DNA of 64,000 bases, taken from the NCBI RefSeq assembly GCF_003151135.1, contig NZ_QEQK01000005.1:183407-247406 (forward strand), in the 5' to 3' direction. The notes under the pieces are model-generated. The model was not told the DNA's origin, ran no database searches, and saw only the letters and a program-made list of their open reading frames with translations. The stretch is from Abyssibacter profundi (GTDB taxonomy: Bacteria > Pseudomonadota > Gammaproteobacteria > Nevskiales > OUC007). This document shows positions 48,755 to 57,900 of the stretch, in pieces. How positions within the stretch are numbered: the stretch's first letter is position 1; every line of letters begins with the position of its first letter. The position numbers and the translations under genes are program-made.

Positions 48755-49357
48755 ATGAGCCAGGTGAAAGACGAGGGCGTGGACGCAGGCAAGCGTCGAT
48801 TCCTCACGCTTGCAACCTCGGTGGTCGGCGGTGCAGGTGCCGCGGCGGCCGCCGTTCCATTCCTCGCGAGCTTCAAGCCGAGCGCGCGCGCCGAGGCGCT
48901 GGGTGCGCCGGTCAAGGCCGACGTCAGCAAGGTCGAAGACGGTGCACGTGTGACCTACACGTGGCGCGGCAGTCCCGTGTGGCTGGTCAAGCGCACGCCG
49001 CCGATGCTGGAGACGCTGCCGGCGCTTAGCGGCAAGCTGGCCGACCCGGATTCCGAGCAGCCGCAGCAGCCGGCCTATGTGGACCCGGAAACGAGGTCGA
49101 TCAAGCCGGAATTGCTGGTGATGGTCGGCGTTTGCACCCACTTGGGCTGCTCGCCGCTTTATCGCCCGGACCCCGCCGCGGCCGACGTGCCCGGTGAGTG
49201 GATGGGCGGCTTCTTCTGTCCTTGCCATGGCTCCAAGTTCGATCTGGCCGGTCGTGTGTACAAGGGCGTACCGGCACCGCTGAACATGCCGGTGCCGCCG
49301 CATCGCTATGAATCCGACACGGTCATCGTGATCGGCGAAGACACGGAGGTCGCATAA
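48755..49357 (+). CDS. petA: Ubiquinol-cytochrome c reductase iron-sulfur subunit (Rieske)
   Basis: Rieske subunit of the bc1 complex, 200 residues. An N-terminal Tat-like anchor (GKRRFLTLATSVVGGAG) leads to the periplasmic Rieske domain with cluster motifs CTHLGC and CPCHGS. It is the first gene of petABC. The ATG at 48755 follows AGGGGCAGC. Confidence 0.97.
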   Translation: MSQVKDEGVDAGKRRFLTLATSVVGGAGAAAAAVPFLASFKPSARAEALGAPVKADVSKVEDGARVTYTWRGSPVWLVKRTPPMLETLPALSGKLADPDSEQPQQPAYVDPETRSIKPELLVMVGVCTHLGCSPLYRPDPAAADVPGEWMGGFFCPCHGSKFDLAGRVYKGVPAPLNMPVPPHRYESDTVIVIGEDTEVA

Positions 49358-49359
49358 TC

Positions 49360-50604
49360 ATGGGTATCCAGGCGAACCCCCATAAGACGACGGGCTTTCT
49401 GGGCTGGATCGACGATCGCTTCCCGCTCACGAAGATGTGGAAGGATCACGTCTCCGAGTATTACGCCCCGAAGAATTTCAACTTCTGGTATTTCTTTGGC
49501 TCGCTGGCAATGCTGGTGCTGGTCAACCAGTTGCTGACCGGCATCTTCCTGGCGATGCACTACAAGCCGGATGCCGACCTAGCGTTCGCGAGCGTCGAGT
49601 ACATCATGCGTGATGTGCCCTGGGGCGACATTATCCGGTACATGCATTCCACGGGTGCGTCGGCGTTTTTCATCGTCGTCTACCTGCATATGTTTCGGGC
49701 GATGCTCTACGGTTCGTACCGCAAGCCGCGTGAGCTCATCTGGATCTTCGGCTGCCTGATCTACCTGTGCCTGATGGCAGAGGCCTTCATGGGCTACGTG
49801 CTGCCCTGGGGTCAGATGTCCTATTGGGGTGCGCAGGTGATTTTGTCGCTCTTCGGTGCGATCCCGGTGATCGGCGCCGATTTGGTGATCTGGATTCAGG
49901 GTGACTACGTCCCCTCGGATGCCACGCTCAATCGCCTGTTCTCGCTGCATGTGGTGGCGCTGCCCTTCGTGCTGGTCGGGTTGGTTGTTGCCCACCTGAT
50001 GGCCTTGCATGAAGTCGGTTCCAACAATCCCGATGGCGTCGAGATCAAGAAGGTCAAGGACGAGAATGGCGTCCCGAAGGACGGTATCCCGTTCCACCCG
50101 TACTACACGGTGAAGGACATCATGGGGGCCGTGTTCTTCATGATCCTGTTCTCTGTGGTTCTGTTCTTCATGCCTGAAGGCGGTGGCTACTTCATCGAGG
50201 CACCGAACTTTGACGAGGCCAACCCTTCGGTGACGCCTGATCACATCGCGCCGGTGTGGTACTTCGCGCATTTCTACGCCATGTTGCGAGCGGTACCGTC
50301 GAAGCTGGGTGGGGTGATCGTGATGTTCGGCGCGGTGCTCATCCTGTTCTTCCTGCCCTGGCTGGATCGGAGCGACGCCAAGTCGATTCGCTACAAGGGT
50401 CCGCTGTACAAGCTGACGCTCACCATCTTCACGGTGGCTGTGCTGATGCTGTTCTGGCTGGGCACCGAAGCGCCGACCACGGTGAAGACCACGCTGGCCC
50501 GGATCGGGACGGTGATCTACTTCGCCTTCTTCCTCGGTCTTCCGCTGATTTCGAAGATCGATTCCACCAAGCCTGTTCCGGATCGTGTGACCGATGCGCA
50601 TTGA
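49360..50604 (+). CDS. petB: Cytochrome b of the bc1 complex
   Basis: Full-length cytochrome b of 414 residues with eight or nine membrane helices. Haem ligands lie in the two four-helix His pairs, seen in HSTGASAFFIVVYLHMFR and in SLHVVALPFVLVGLVVAHL. The Qo-site PEWY equivalent is APVWYFAHFYAMLR (as PVWY). It begins 2 bases after petA and overlaps the longer form of petC. Confidence 0.96.
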   Translation: MGIQANPHKTTGFLGWIDDRFPLTKMWKDHVSEYYAPKNFNFWYFFGSLAMLVLVNQLLTGIFLAMHYKPDADLAFASVEYIMRDVPWGDIIRYMHSTGASAFFIVVYLHMFRAMLYGSYRKPRELIWIFGCLIYLCLMAEAFMGYVLPWGQMSYWGAQVILSLFGAIPVIGADLVIWIQGDYVPSDATLNRLFSLHVVALPFVLVGLVVAHLMALHEVGSNNPDGVEIKKVKDENGVPKDGIPFHPYYTVKDIMGAVFFMILFSVVLFFMPEGGGYFIEAPNFDEANPSVTPDHIAPVWYFAHFYAMLRAVPSKLGGVIVMFGAVLILFFLPWLDRSDAKSIRYKGPLYKLTLTIFTVAVLMLFWLGTEAPTTVKTTLARIGTVIYFAFFLGLPLISKIDSTKPVPDRVTDAH

Positions 50605-51370
50605 TATGAAGCGAACCCTGTCACGGACCCTGGCCTGCCTGGCGCTGGGCCTGTCCGCACCGCTGTACGCAGCTGGTGGCGGTGCATTGCCGTACCACTA
50701 CGATCCGGAGCTGCGCAATGACGCATCTCTGCAACGCGGCGCGAAGTTGTTCATGAACTACTGCGCTGGCTGCCATGGTCTCGAGCTGCTGCGCTACAAC
50801 CGCATGGCCGAGGATCTGCGCATCCCCGAGGATTTGCTGACCGACAACCTCATCTTCACCAGTGCCAAGCCGGGTGAACACATGAAGACGGCCATGCAAT
50901 CATCCGATGCCGAGCAGTGGTTCGGTGTGGCGCCACCCGATCTCACCCTGACGGCGCGCTCCAAGGGTCCGAGCTGGATTTACAGCTACCTGCTGACGTT
51001 CTACGTGGATGATTCGCGTCCCATGGGTGTCAACAACCTGGTGCTGCCGGGTGCGTCCATGCCCCATGTGCTGGCGCCTCTGCAGGGCTATCAGGCGCTG
51101 GATGAGCACCACGCTGAAGACGACCACGGTGAGTCGGCCGGCGGGCATGGTGCCAGCCATGAACCGGCGTTCATCGAGGTCGAACCGGGTTCGATGAATA
51201 CGCGTGAGTACCGCGCAGCCGTGGGGGATATCACCAACTTCCTGAGCTATGCGGCGGAGCCTGGCAAGCGCGATCGTCAGGCGCTTGGCTTCAAGGTGAT
51301 TGGTTATCTCATCGTGTTGTTCATCCTGACCTGGCTGCTCAAGCGTGAATACTGGAAGGATGTCCACTGA
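50594..51370 (+). CDS. petC: Cytochrome c1 of the bc1 complex
   Basis: A 258-residue membrane-anchored c-type cytochrome. A signal peptide ends near PLYAAGG; the haem c motif is CAGCH near residue 56, the Met ligand lies in the GASMPHVLAPLQG region, and a C-terminal anchor (about 232-250) precedes REYWKDVH. A His/Asp/Glu/Gly-rich stretch (DEHHAEDDHGESAGGHGASH) lies at about 167-186. Starts at 50594 and 50606 are both possible; both keep the signal peptide. Confidence 0.95.
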   Translation: MRIDMKRTLSRTLACLALGLSAPLYAAGGGALPYHYDPELRNDASLQRGAKLFMNYCAGCHGLELLRYNRMAEDLRIPEDLLTDNLIFTSAKPGEHMKTAMQSSDAEQWFGVAPPDLTLTARSKGPSWIYSYLLTFYVDDSRPMGVNNLVLPGASMPHVLAPLQGYQALDEHHAEDDHGESAGGHGASHEPAFIEVEPGSMNTREYRAAVGDITNFLSYAAEPGKRDRQALGFKVIGYLIVLFILTWLLKREYWKDVH

Positions 51371-51378
51371 GGCCCCTC

Positions 51379-52023
51379 ATGAGTGATAGTGCCGTCCTTG
51401 CCAATCGTCGCGCCTACCTGACGATTTTTTCCCGCCCTTCCGGTTTGCTGTCGCATCTGGTCCGGGTCGTGGTTCGCGAGAAGAATCTCGCCAACGTCAA
51501 CATCGAGTTCCTCCGTCCTGGTGACGAGAACGAGGATCTTGTGCACCTCAAGGTCGATACAGCCAGCGAGCTGCCTGTGCTGATCGACCGTCAGCTAGTG
51601 CTGACCGACGTGCGGACCATTCTCGAGTACATCGACGAGCGCTTTCCTCATCCGCCACTCATGCCGATCGATCCGGCCGAACGTGCGGCTGCACGCCAGG
51701 CAATCGAGGAGATTCGGGGCGAGTTCTACAAGATGGCGGATATCATCGAGAACGGCTCTGCGGCCAAGGTCCGTGCAGCTCGTAAGAGCCTGATTTCCGG
51801 CCTGACCGGGCTGGCGACGAGCATGGGGCGTCGTAAGTATTTTCTTGGCAGCGAAATCAGCTTGGTGGACTGTGCCATGGCGCCGGTGCTGTGGAGGCTC
51901 GGTGCGCTGGGCGTGAAAATGCCGGGTTCGGCCGAAAACCTGAACGAGTATGCACAGCGACTGTTTGCTCGGCCCGCGTTTAAGGCCAGTCTCACGGAAA
52001 TCGAAGAGGGCCTGCGGGTCTAG
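51379..52023 (+). CDS. sspA: Stringent starvation protein A
   Basis: A 214-residue GST-fold protein that binds RNA polymerase and acts as a transcription factor in stationary phase. The thioredoxin-like part (about 10-90) has SELPVLIDRQLVL and TILEYIDERFPHPPLMP; the helical domain follows with KYFLGSEISLVDCAMAPVLWR. No catalytic GST Cys or Ser is obvious. It lies 8 bases after petC, the order known in Pseudomonas. Confidence 0.95.
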   Translation: MSDSAVLANRRAYLTIFSRPSGLLSHLVRVVVREKNLANVNIEFLRPGDENEDLVHLKVDTASELPVLIDRQLVLTDVRTILEYIDERFPHPPLMPIDPAERAAARQAIEEIRGEFYKMADIIENGSAAKVRAARKSLISGLTGLATSMGRRKYFLGSEISLVDCAMAPVLWRLGALGVKMPGSAENLNEYAQRLFARPAFKASLTEIEEGLRV

Positions 52024-52031
52024 GCCGCATT

Positions 52032-52463
52032 GTGACCACCTCACGGCGCCCGTATCTGATCCGGGCCATGTACGACTGGCTCGTCGACAACGATTTTTCG
52101 CCACATTTATTGGTGGATATCGCGGTCGAGGGTGTGCAGGTGCCGCCTGGCTATGCACAGGATGGCAAGATCGTGCTCAATGTCAGCCCGACAGCCGTGC
52201 GTGGCCTGAGTCTGGAGAACGACGGCATCTCCTTCGAGGCCCGCTTCAGCGGTCGCGCGATGACCGTCTGGGTGCCCGTGCACGCGGTGCTTGCAATCTA
52301 CGCACGCGAAAACGGCGAGGGGATGATGTTGCAGGGACTGGATGACGGCGATACGCCGCCCGATCCGAATCCACCCACTCCGCCAACGGATGGACCGCCT
52401 GAGGGGGGTGACGACACGCCGCCTAAAGGCACGCGCCGCGGTCACCTCAAGGTCGTCAAGTAG
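52032..52463 (+). CDS. sspB: ClpXP protease specificity-enhancing factor SspB
   Basis: A 143-residue adaptor that delivers ssrA-tagged proteins to ClpXP. The substrate-binding domain (about 1-105) begins RPYLIRAMYDWLVDNDFSPH. A Pro/Asp/Gly-rich flexible linker (about 106-135) leads to the ClpX-binding tail GHLKVVK. It starts with GTG at 52032, 8 bases after sspA, and a hairpin terminator follows. Confidence 0.95.
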   Translation: MTTSRRPYLIRAMYDWLVDNDFSPHLLVDIAVEGVQVPPGYAQDGKIVLNVSPTAVRGLSLENDGISFEARFSGRAMTVWVPVHAVLAIYARENGEGMMLQGLDDGDTPPDPNPPTPPTDGPPEGGDDTPPKGTRRGHLKVVK

Positions 52464-52467
52464 TCGA

Positions 52468-52493
52468 ACAACGCAGCCCAAGGGCTGCGTTGT
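52468..52493. terminator. Terminator between sspB and the FAD oxidase gene
   Basis: ACAACGCAGCCC (52468-52479) and GGGCTGCGTTGT (52482-52493) form a perfect hairpin between two convergent genes. Only short T-rich tails follow. Confidence 0.75.
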
Positions 52494-52508
52494 CGTGTCT
52501 GACGGGGC

Positions 52509-53921
52509 TTAGGCGGTTCGATCGGGCAACATCTTGCCCGGGTTCAGAATGCCCTTGGGGTCGAATACCCGCTTCATCTCATACATGACATCCAGGCTGG
52601 CAGCGGGAATCTCCCGCTCGATGAAGGGGCGCTTCTCAATCCCGACGCCATGCTCTCCCGACAGCGTGCCGTCCAGCCGCAGCACCAGATCGAACACGTC
52701 GTCCAGGCAGCGGTGCATACGATCCATATCTTCCGGTTCGCCCAGCAGATTGGTGTGCATATTGCCGTTGCCGGCATGTCCAAAGTTGACGATATGGACG
52801 TTGTGCTGTGCAGACAGTTCGTCCAGGCCTGAGATGAGCTCGGGCAGGCGAGAGACCGGTACCACCACGTCCTCGTTAATTTTCTTGGATGCGATGTGCC
52901 GCAGGGCCGGTGAAAGCGCCTTGCGTGTGGCCCACAGGGCGGCGATCTCCTCAGCGCCGGTGGCCTGGCGCAGTTCCACCAATCCGTCACCGCTGGCCGC
53001 TTCAGACACGGCGTCAATCGCCGCCTGAAGAGCATGGGGGCTGCCATCGACCTCGATCATCAGCATGGCGCCCGCATTGTCGGGCAAATCGACCTGCGTG
53101 CCGCGCGCACCTGCACGGATCGCGGCGATCGCATTTCTGTCGATGAACTCCAGCGCACAGGGCGTTTCTGGCTGCGCCATGATGCGCGCAATCGCACGAG
53201 CGGCTGGTTCGATGCCATCGTAGATTGCGCGTACCGTCGCCTTGGCTGCAGGCACCGGCGTCAGCTTGAGCACGGCGGACGTGATGATCCCTAGCGTCCC
53301 TTCCGAGCCGACAAGCAGACGCGTCAGGTCATATCCCACCACGCCCTTGGTCGTGTAGACACCGGTTTTGAGCAGGCGGCCCTGTCCGTCCACGGCGGTG
53401 ATCCCCAGCGTGTTCTCGCGGCAGGTGCCGTATTTCACGGCCCTGGGCCCCGAGGCATTACAGCCCAGATTGCCCCCGATCGAGCAGTAGGCCGCGCTGG
53501 TTGGATCCGGCGGCCAGAAAAAGCCGTGTTCACCGGCAATCTTCTGGAGATCGGCATTCAACATGCCGGGTTCGACCTCGGCATACCGGTCATCTGCAGC
53601 CATGCGCAGCAGCCGGTTCATGCGTTCCATGGACAGGATGAGCCCCTGTTGCACCGGCACGGTTCCACCCACGGTATTGGTCGCTCGACCCCGTGTCGTC
53701 AATGGAACCTGGTGATCGGCGCAGGCCCGCACAATGGCCTGAACTTCGGATTCCGACGTCGGGATGGCCACGGCCTGAGGCAGCATGGTCCGCCGGCTGT
53801 TATCCGACCCATAGGGCAGGCAGTCAGCCGGGTCCGTGAGAAAGCGGTCTGCCGGCAAGGCTGCACCACAGGTGTTAAGAAACGCTTCCGACAAGGGCGC
53901 TTGGGTTGCGTCATTCGGCAT
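52509..53921 (-). CDS. FAD-linked oxidase (GlcD/D-lactate dehydrogenase type)
   Basis: A 470-residue flavoenzyme of the VAO family. The FAD_binding_4 domain (about 35-210) has TTRGRATNTVGG and YCSIGGNLGCNASGPRAVKYG; the FAD-oxidase C domain has the NFGHAGNGNMHTNLL metal/substrate motif and SGEHGVGIEKRPFI. It probably oxidises a 2-hydroxy acid such as D-lactate or glycolate and passes electrons to quinone. No glcE or glcF is adjacent. The start at 53921 overlaps the yraN stop by 11 bases. Confidence 0.9.
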   Translation of the reverse strand: MPNDATQAPLSEAFLNTCGAALPADRFLTDPADCLPYGSDNSRRTMLPQAVAIPTSESEVQAIVRACADHQVPLTTRGRATNTVGGTVPVQQGLILSMERMNRLLRMAADDRYAEVEPGMLNADLQKIAGEHGFFWPPDPTSAAYCSIGGNLGCNASGPRAVKYGTCRENTLGITAVDGQGRLLKTGVYTTKGVVGYDLTRLLVGSEGTLGIITSAVLKLTPVPAAKATVRAIYDGIEPAARAIARIMAQPETPCALEFIDRNAIAAIRAGARGTQVDLPDNAGAMLMIEVDGSPHALQAAIDAVSEAASGDGLVELRQATGAEEIAALWATRKALSPALRHIASKKINEDVVVPVSRLPELISGLDELSAQHNVHIVNFGHAGNGNMHTNLLGEPEDMDRMHRCLDDVFDLVLRLDGTLSGEHGVGIEKRPFIEREIPAASLDVMYEMKRVFDPKGILNPGKMLPDRTA

Positions 53922-54276
53922 CGAATGCACCTTTAATCCAATGTATTTGGGGTTGTGGGGCTGGTCCGTCCAAGGCCAGCACGTCGAAACGGATCACACG
54001 TTCGCTCTGATCCGGATGGCTGCTAAGCCACCAGCGCGTGGCGGCGACAATGCGGCGTTGCTTGTGTCGCGTGACGCTGGCTGCGGCGCCCCCGAACGCG
54101 GCGGATGCACGCTGTTTGACTTCGATAATGGCGAGGATTTCGCCATCCATCATGATCAGGTCCAGTTCACCGAGCCGGCAACGGACGTTACGTGCCACCG
54201 ATCGCAGGCCTTGTCGCCGAAGCCACCGTTCCGCCTGCTGCTCCGCTCGCTTGCCGCGGGTCAGTGCCGTGATCAA
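53911..54276 (-). CDS. yraN: YraN/UPF0102 family protein
   Basis: A 121-residue protein with the restriction-endonuclease-like core of the family: RGKRAEQQAERWLRRQG, NVRCRLGELDLIM and IIEVKQRASAAFGGA (acidic and Lys residues in a nuclease-like pattern). The biochemical role is not settled. Its start overlaps the lpoA stop (ATGA), the E. coli order. Confidence 0.93.
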   Translation of the reverse strand: MITALTRGKRAEQQAERWLRRQGLRSVARNVRCRLGELDLIMMDGEILAIIEVKQRASAAFGGAAASVTRHKQRRIVAATRWWLSSHPDQSERVIRFDVLALDGPAPQPQIHWIKGAFDAE

Positions 54277-56111
54277 GGCTGCTCGGCAGGCGTGGGCACG
54301 CCACCATCAAACCGGGCCCAGCGCATGCGGTGGCCGACCGTGCCATCCGGCCTGACATACAGTTCGCCGGTGGCGGATTCGATGAGCGGGCCGGAGGCAA
54401 TGCCGTCATTGGCGAGCACGGGCAACAGGCGATAGGCATCGAACCCGAATGCGTAGAGCCGTGGGAACCGGGCATGCGTCGCCGGCCACAGCCGACTGAC
54501 GTCCTCCCGGACCTGGGCAATCGGGCCTGTCTCATCGAGAACCCACGGCATCTCTGGATAGAGGATGTCTTCCAGATCCGCGTCGCGTCGGGCATCGGCT
54601 GCGCCGTCGAAGACCCGCGACGTCGCGATGACCGGGAGGTCGCTGGCAAAGTGGAACCGGAGCTGAGGCTTGATCTGACGGGCTGTCGACGCCGGCGCGG
54701 CCAGAAAGACAAAGTCCACGTCATTGCGGCGCCGCGGTTGGAAATGCGGTCGCGTGCCGAGGGCGCGGGTGACTTCACGGTGGCGATCCCGGCTTGCATC
54801 CAATTGCAGCACATCCCGGATAGGCCCGGAGAAGTCGCGTGCCGTGGGGTCGTAGGTGCGTGAGGCCAGCACACGGCCCCCTCGCGCCTGCAGGCGTTCC
54901 GCCATGGCCAGCATGGATCGCGCACCCCAGTCGGATTCCGGAACCAGCGCGATCACGCGATGCAAGCCCATGTCGTAGGCTCGGTCCGCAATTTGGCGGG
55001 CTTCTTCCTCGGGGCTGAGCGCGAACTGGTACATCCGCGTACCGCTCATGGCCTGTTGGCTGGCCTGATTCAGCGCGAGTACCGGGACACCGTCGGTGGG
55101 CATGCGGCTGAGCTCGTCGACCAGCTCCCGGCGCAGCGGACCAACAATGATGTCGGGTGATTGGGCCAGCGCCGCTTGGACTGTCCCGAACAGCTCGCCT
55201 TGGCCCGTGTCGTAGACCTGGATCTCACCCACACCGCCCGCTTGCATCCAGGCGGCCATGAACCCATCCCGAACCGCCTGCCCAGGGGCAGCGTAGGGCC
55301 CGGTCTGTGGCAGCAGCAGCGCGACCCGTGTCGGTGGTGTCACGGCCTGCGCCGCCTGACCGATGGCATCCGCGAGAAAGCCCTCGGCCCCCGGATGCCC
55401 GAAATACTGCTCCCGCCAGCCTGCTGCCGCCGTTTGGCGTGCGGCGTCATCGACCCACACGGACCGGGCTAGGCGAGCCAGCTCTAACCAGCCCCGTGTT
55501 GTTGCGTCGAGCGCCTCGGCGCGTTCAAACATGCTCGGCGCCAGCGGAGCGTCTAGCAGGCGTGTCCACAACTGCTGCTGATTCTCCTGAATCGCTTCGG
55601 CATTGGGCAGAAACGCTTCACGCAGCACCAGGGCCTCGACGGCGTAAGGGAGATCGCCAATCTGGAACAAGCCCTCGGCATAGGCGGCCTGGATACGCGC
55701 ATTCTGCGCGTTGGAGAAGTCTGCCGATGGTGCCGGCAGAATATTCAACGCGGGCAAGGGATGACCTTGGGCCAATGCGAGCTCCGCACGCAGGATGGCC
55801 GGGAGCACGCGCTGCTCGGCAGGCAACTGCTCTGGCTGAACGCCGCGCAGTGCACGGACGGCAGCTTGGGTTTCGCCGAGTTCCACATACAGTGCTGCCG
55901 CCTGTAATCGCAGACGACTGCTGTCGGCAGGGCCGGCGCCGGATGCTTGCTGCATGAGCGCGTCCGCCTGTTCAAGCGGGCTGCGCTCCTCGACGGCCAA
56001 GGGGGCGGGTGCGCTGGGTGCGGGCGCCGGTGTCGGCATGGACGAACAGGCGGCCAGCAGGCCACAGGCCAGAGCGGCCGGAACAATGGGGTAAGGTGCG
56101 CGCTGATTCAT
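54273..56111 (-). CDS. lpoA: Penicillin-binding protein activator LpoA
   Basis: Outer-membrane lipoprotein that activates PBP1A. It has 612 residues. The lipobox LLAAC places the lipidated Cys at residue 22; a Pro/Ala-rich stretch and a TPR-like N domain (about 40-300) follow, then a periplasmic-binding-protein-like C domain with VALLLPQTGPYAAPGQAVRDG. It is coupled to yraN and divergent from rsmI with only 17 bases between starts. Confidence 0.93.
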   Translation of the reverse strand: MNQRAPYPIVPAALACGLLAACSSMPTPAPAPSAPAPLAVEERSPLEQADALMQQASGAGPADSSRLRLQAAALYVELGETQAAVRALRGVQPEQLPAEQRVLPAILRAELALAQGHPLPALNILPAPSADFSNAQNARIQAAYAEGLFQIGDLPYAVEALVLREAFLPNAEAIQENQQQLWTRLLDAPLAPSMFERAEALDATTRGWLELARLARSVWVDDAARQTAAAGWREQYFGHPGAEGFLADAIGQAAQAVTPPTRVALLLPQTGPYAAPGQAVRDGFMAAWMQAGGVGEIQVYDTGQGELFGTVQAALAQSPDIIVGPLRRELVDELSRMPTDGVPVLALNQASQQAMSGTRMYQFALSPEEEARQIADRAYDMGLHRVIALVPESDWGARSMLAMAERLQARGGRVLASRTYDPTARDFSGPIRDVLQLDASRDRHREVTRALGTRPHFQPRRRNDVDFVFLAAPASTARQIKPQLRFHFASDLPVIATSRVFDGAADARRDADLEDILYPEMPWVLDETGPIAQVREDVSRLWPATHARFPRLYAFGFDAYRLLPVLANDGIASGPLIESATGELYVRPDGTVGHRMRWARFDGGVPTPAEQP

Positions 56112-56128
56112 GGGGTGAAGTGTAACCA

Positions 56129-56989
56129 GTGAGCGATGATTTCGCCGTTGTACCGGGTCGCCTGTATGTCGTGGCCACACCAATCGGTCATCTGGGTGAT
56201 CTTTCGCCGCGAGCGGCTGCGGTGTTGCGCGGGGTCGATTTGATCTGCGCCGAAGATAAACGGACCAGTCAGCGCCTATTGGCACATATCGGTTCCAAAG
56301 TGCCGATGCGCGCCCTGCATGATCACAATGAGCGGGAGCAAGCTGAGGCACTGATCGATCAGATGCTGGCGGGCCAGGCGCTGGCGCTGATCTCTGACGC
56401 CGGCACACCGCTGGTCAGCGACCCAGGCTTTCGTCTGGTCCGCGCCGCGCGCGAGCGTGGTGTGGAGGTTGTACCGGTTCCCGGCCCCAGTGCTGTGTTG
56501 GCCGCCCTGGCCGCTGCCGGCCTGCCGACGGATCGCTTCGTCTTCGAGGGCTTTCTTCCCGCCAAGTCCGGCGCGCGCCGGGCGGCTCTCAATGCGCTGG
56601 CTGCGGAGCCTCGAACGCTTGTGTTCTTCGAAGCTCCACATCGAATTGTCGCCGCGGTCGCGGATTTCGCCGACTTGTTCGGCCCGGATCGACCTGCCTG
56701 GCTGGCGCGCGAACTGACCAAGCGATTCGAACAGTTCGTCGGCGCCACGCTGGGTGATGTGTTGGCGTGGTCGCAAACAGCTGGCGACCAGCTGCGCGGA
56801 GAGATGGTGCTTGTGGTCGGCGGATGCCCGGACGCGCAGCGCCCTGTGGAGGTAGATGTCCAGCAGTTGCTACAGCAGCTACTGCCATTGATGCCCACCA
56901 AACAGGCCGCACGCGTGGCCGCCGAGCTCACCGGCCAGCCTCGCAACGCGCTGTACCAACAGGCGCTGACGCTGAAGTCTTCCGAGTAA
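56129..56989 (+). CDS. rsmI: 16S rRNA (cytidine(1402)-2'-O)-methyltransferase
   Basis: A 286-residue SAM methyltransferase of the tetrapyrrole-methylase fold. It has LYVVATPIGHLGDLSPRA, DLICAEDKRTSQRLL and ALISDAGTPLVSDPGFRLV. It acts on 16S rRNA in ribosome maturation. The likely start is the GTG at 56129 (MSDDFAVVPG). It is divergent from lpoA. Confidence 0.96.
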   Translation: MSDDFAVVPGRLYVVATPIGHLGDLSPRAAAVLRGVDLICAEDKRTSQRLLAHIGSKVPMRALHDHNEREQAEALIDQMLAGQALALISDAGTPLVSDPGFRLVRAARERGVEVVPVPGPSAVLAALAAAGLPTDRFVFEGFLPAKSGARRAALNALAAEPRTLVFFEAPHRIVAAVADFADLFGPDRPAWLARELTKRFEQFVGATLGDVLAWSQTAGDQLRGEMVLVVGGCPDAQRPVEVDVQQLLQQLLPLMPTKQAARVAAELTGQPRNALYQQALTLKSSE

Positions 56990-57189
56990 GCGACGCTGTA
57001 GCGAGCCCTCGCGTCGCAAGACAGCCGATCTGCGCGACAGAGATCCGGCCCGGTAGCGCCAGGGATGGGGCAGCCACGCAGTGATCGTGCGTGATCCGTG
57101 CGCGAATTGGCGCGGGCAGATGGGCAGCGCGGGGCGTTGATCGGGGCGTGCAGACGCCGGGCTGGTCGTGATTTCTGTACCATGCGCGC

Positions 57190-57541
<352 letters not shown>

Positions 57542-57688
57542 TCTTTTCCCCTAATTTGCTGGTCCATCGGCCGAGCCACGGCCCGATTCCCCACCCGTCA
57601 GCCGCTTGTCGGAAAAAATCCCCACCTTTCACCACCTCGCCGCCACGATGGCCGGTGTTGCTGCTGCAAACTCACATGAGGTATGTCT

Positions 57689-57714
57689 GTTAAGTCATTG
57701 TTTTACGACTTAAC
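57689..57714. promoter_or_regulatory. AT-rich inverted repeat upstream of the dcw promoter
   Basis: GTTAAGTC (57689-57696) and GACTTAAC (57707-57714) are a perfect 8-bp inverted repeat with a 10-base spacer. It lies in the 359-base gap 57542-57900 between rnpB and mraZ, which holds no gene. The downstream arm is directly followed by TGTGGT; ACTGTGG recurs at 57763 and ACTGTG at 57804. It could be an operator. Confidence 0.35.
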
Positions 57715-57800
57715 TGTGGTCTTGCGTGCCTTGTGATCCGAATGCGCTAAATATCTGTTTTGACTGTGGTTTCAGACAGGTGTTTGACCGAAATTTCACC

Positions 57801-57829
57801 TTGACTGTGCCGGGGGTGGCTCCTATAGT
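57801..57829 (+). promoter_or_regulatory. Main dcw cluster promoter (Pmra)
   Basis: TTGACT (57801-57806), a 17-base spacer and TATAGT (57824-57829) form the closest match to a sigma-70 promoter that I see in the window. It would start transcription near 57836, about 65 bases before mraZ. Confidence 0.8.
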
Positions 57830-57837
57830 CCCGCAAA

Positions 57838-57862
57838 TGGTTCGAAGTGGGGAATTGTGGGG
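57838..57862 (+). promoter_or_regulatory. MraZ operator repeats
   Basis: Three direct repeats TGGTT, TGGGG and TGGGG start at 57838, 57848 and 57858, an exact 10-base period. This is the known MraZ box pattern (TGGGN repeats with 5-base spacers). They begin at the predicted transcription start, which fits autorepression by MraZ. Confidence 0.82.
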
Positions 57863-57900
57863 TAACAATTCCTCCCGGCTTCCGGGACGAGGGCAGCGCA

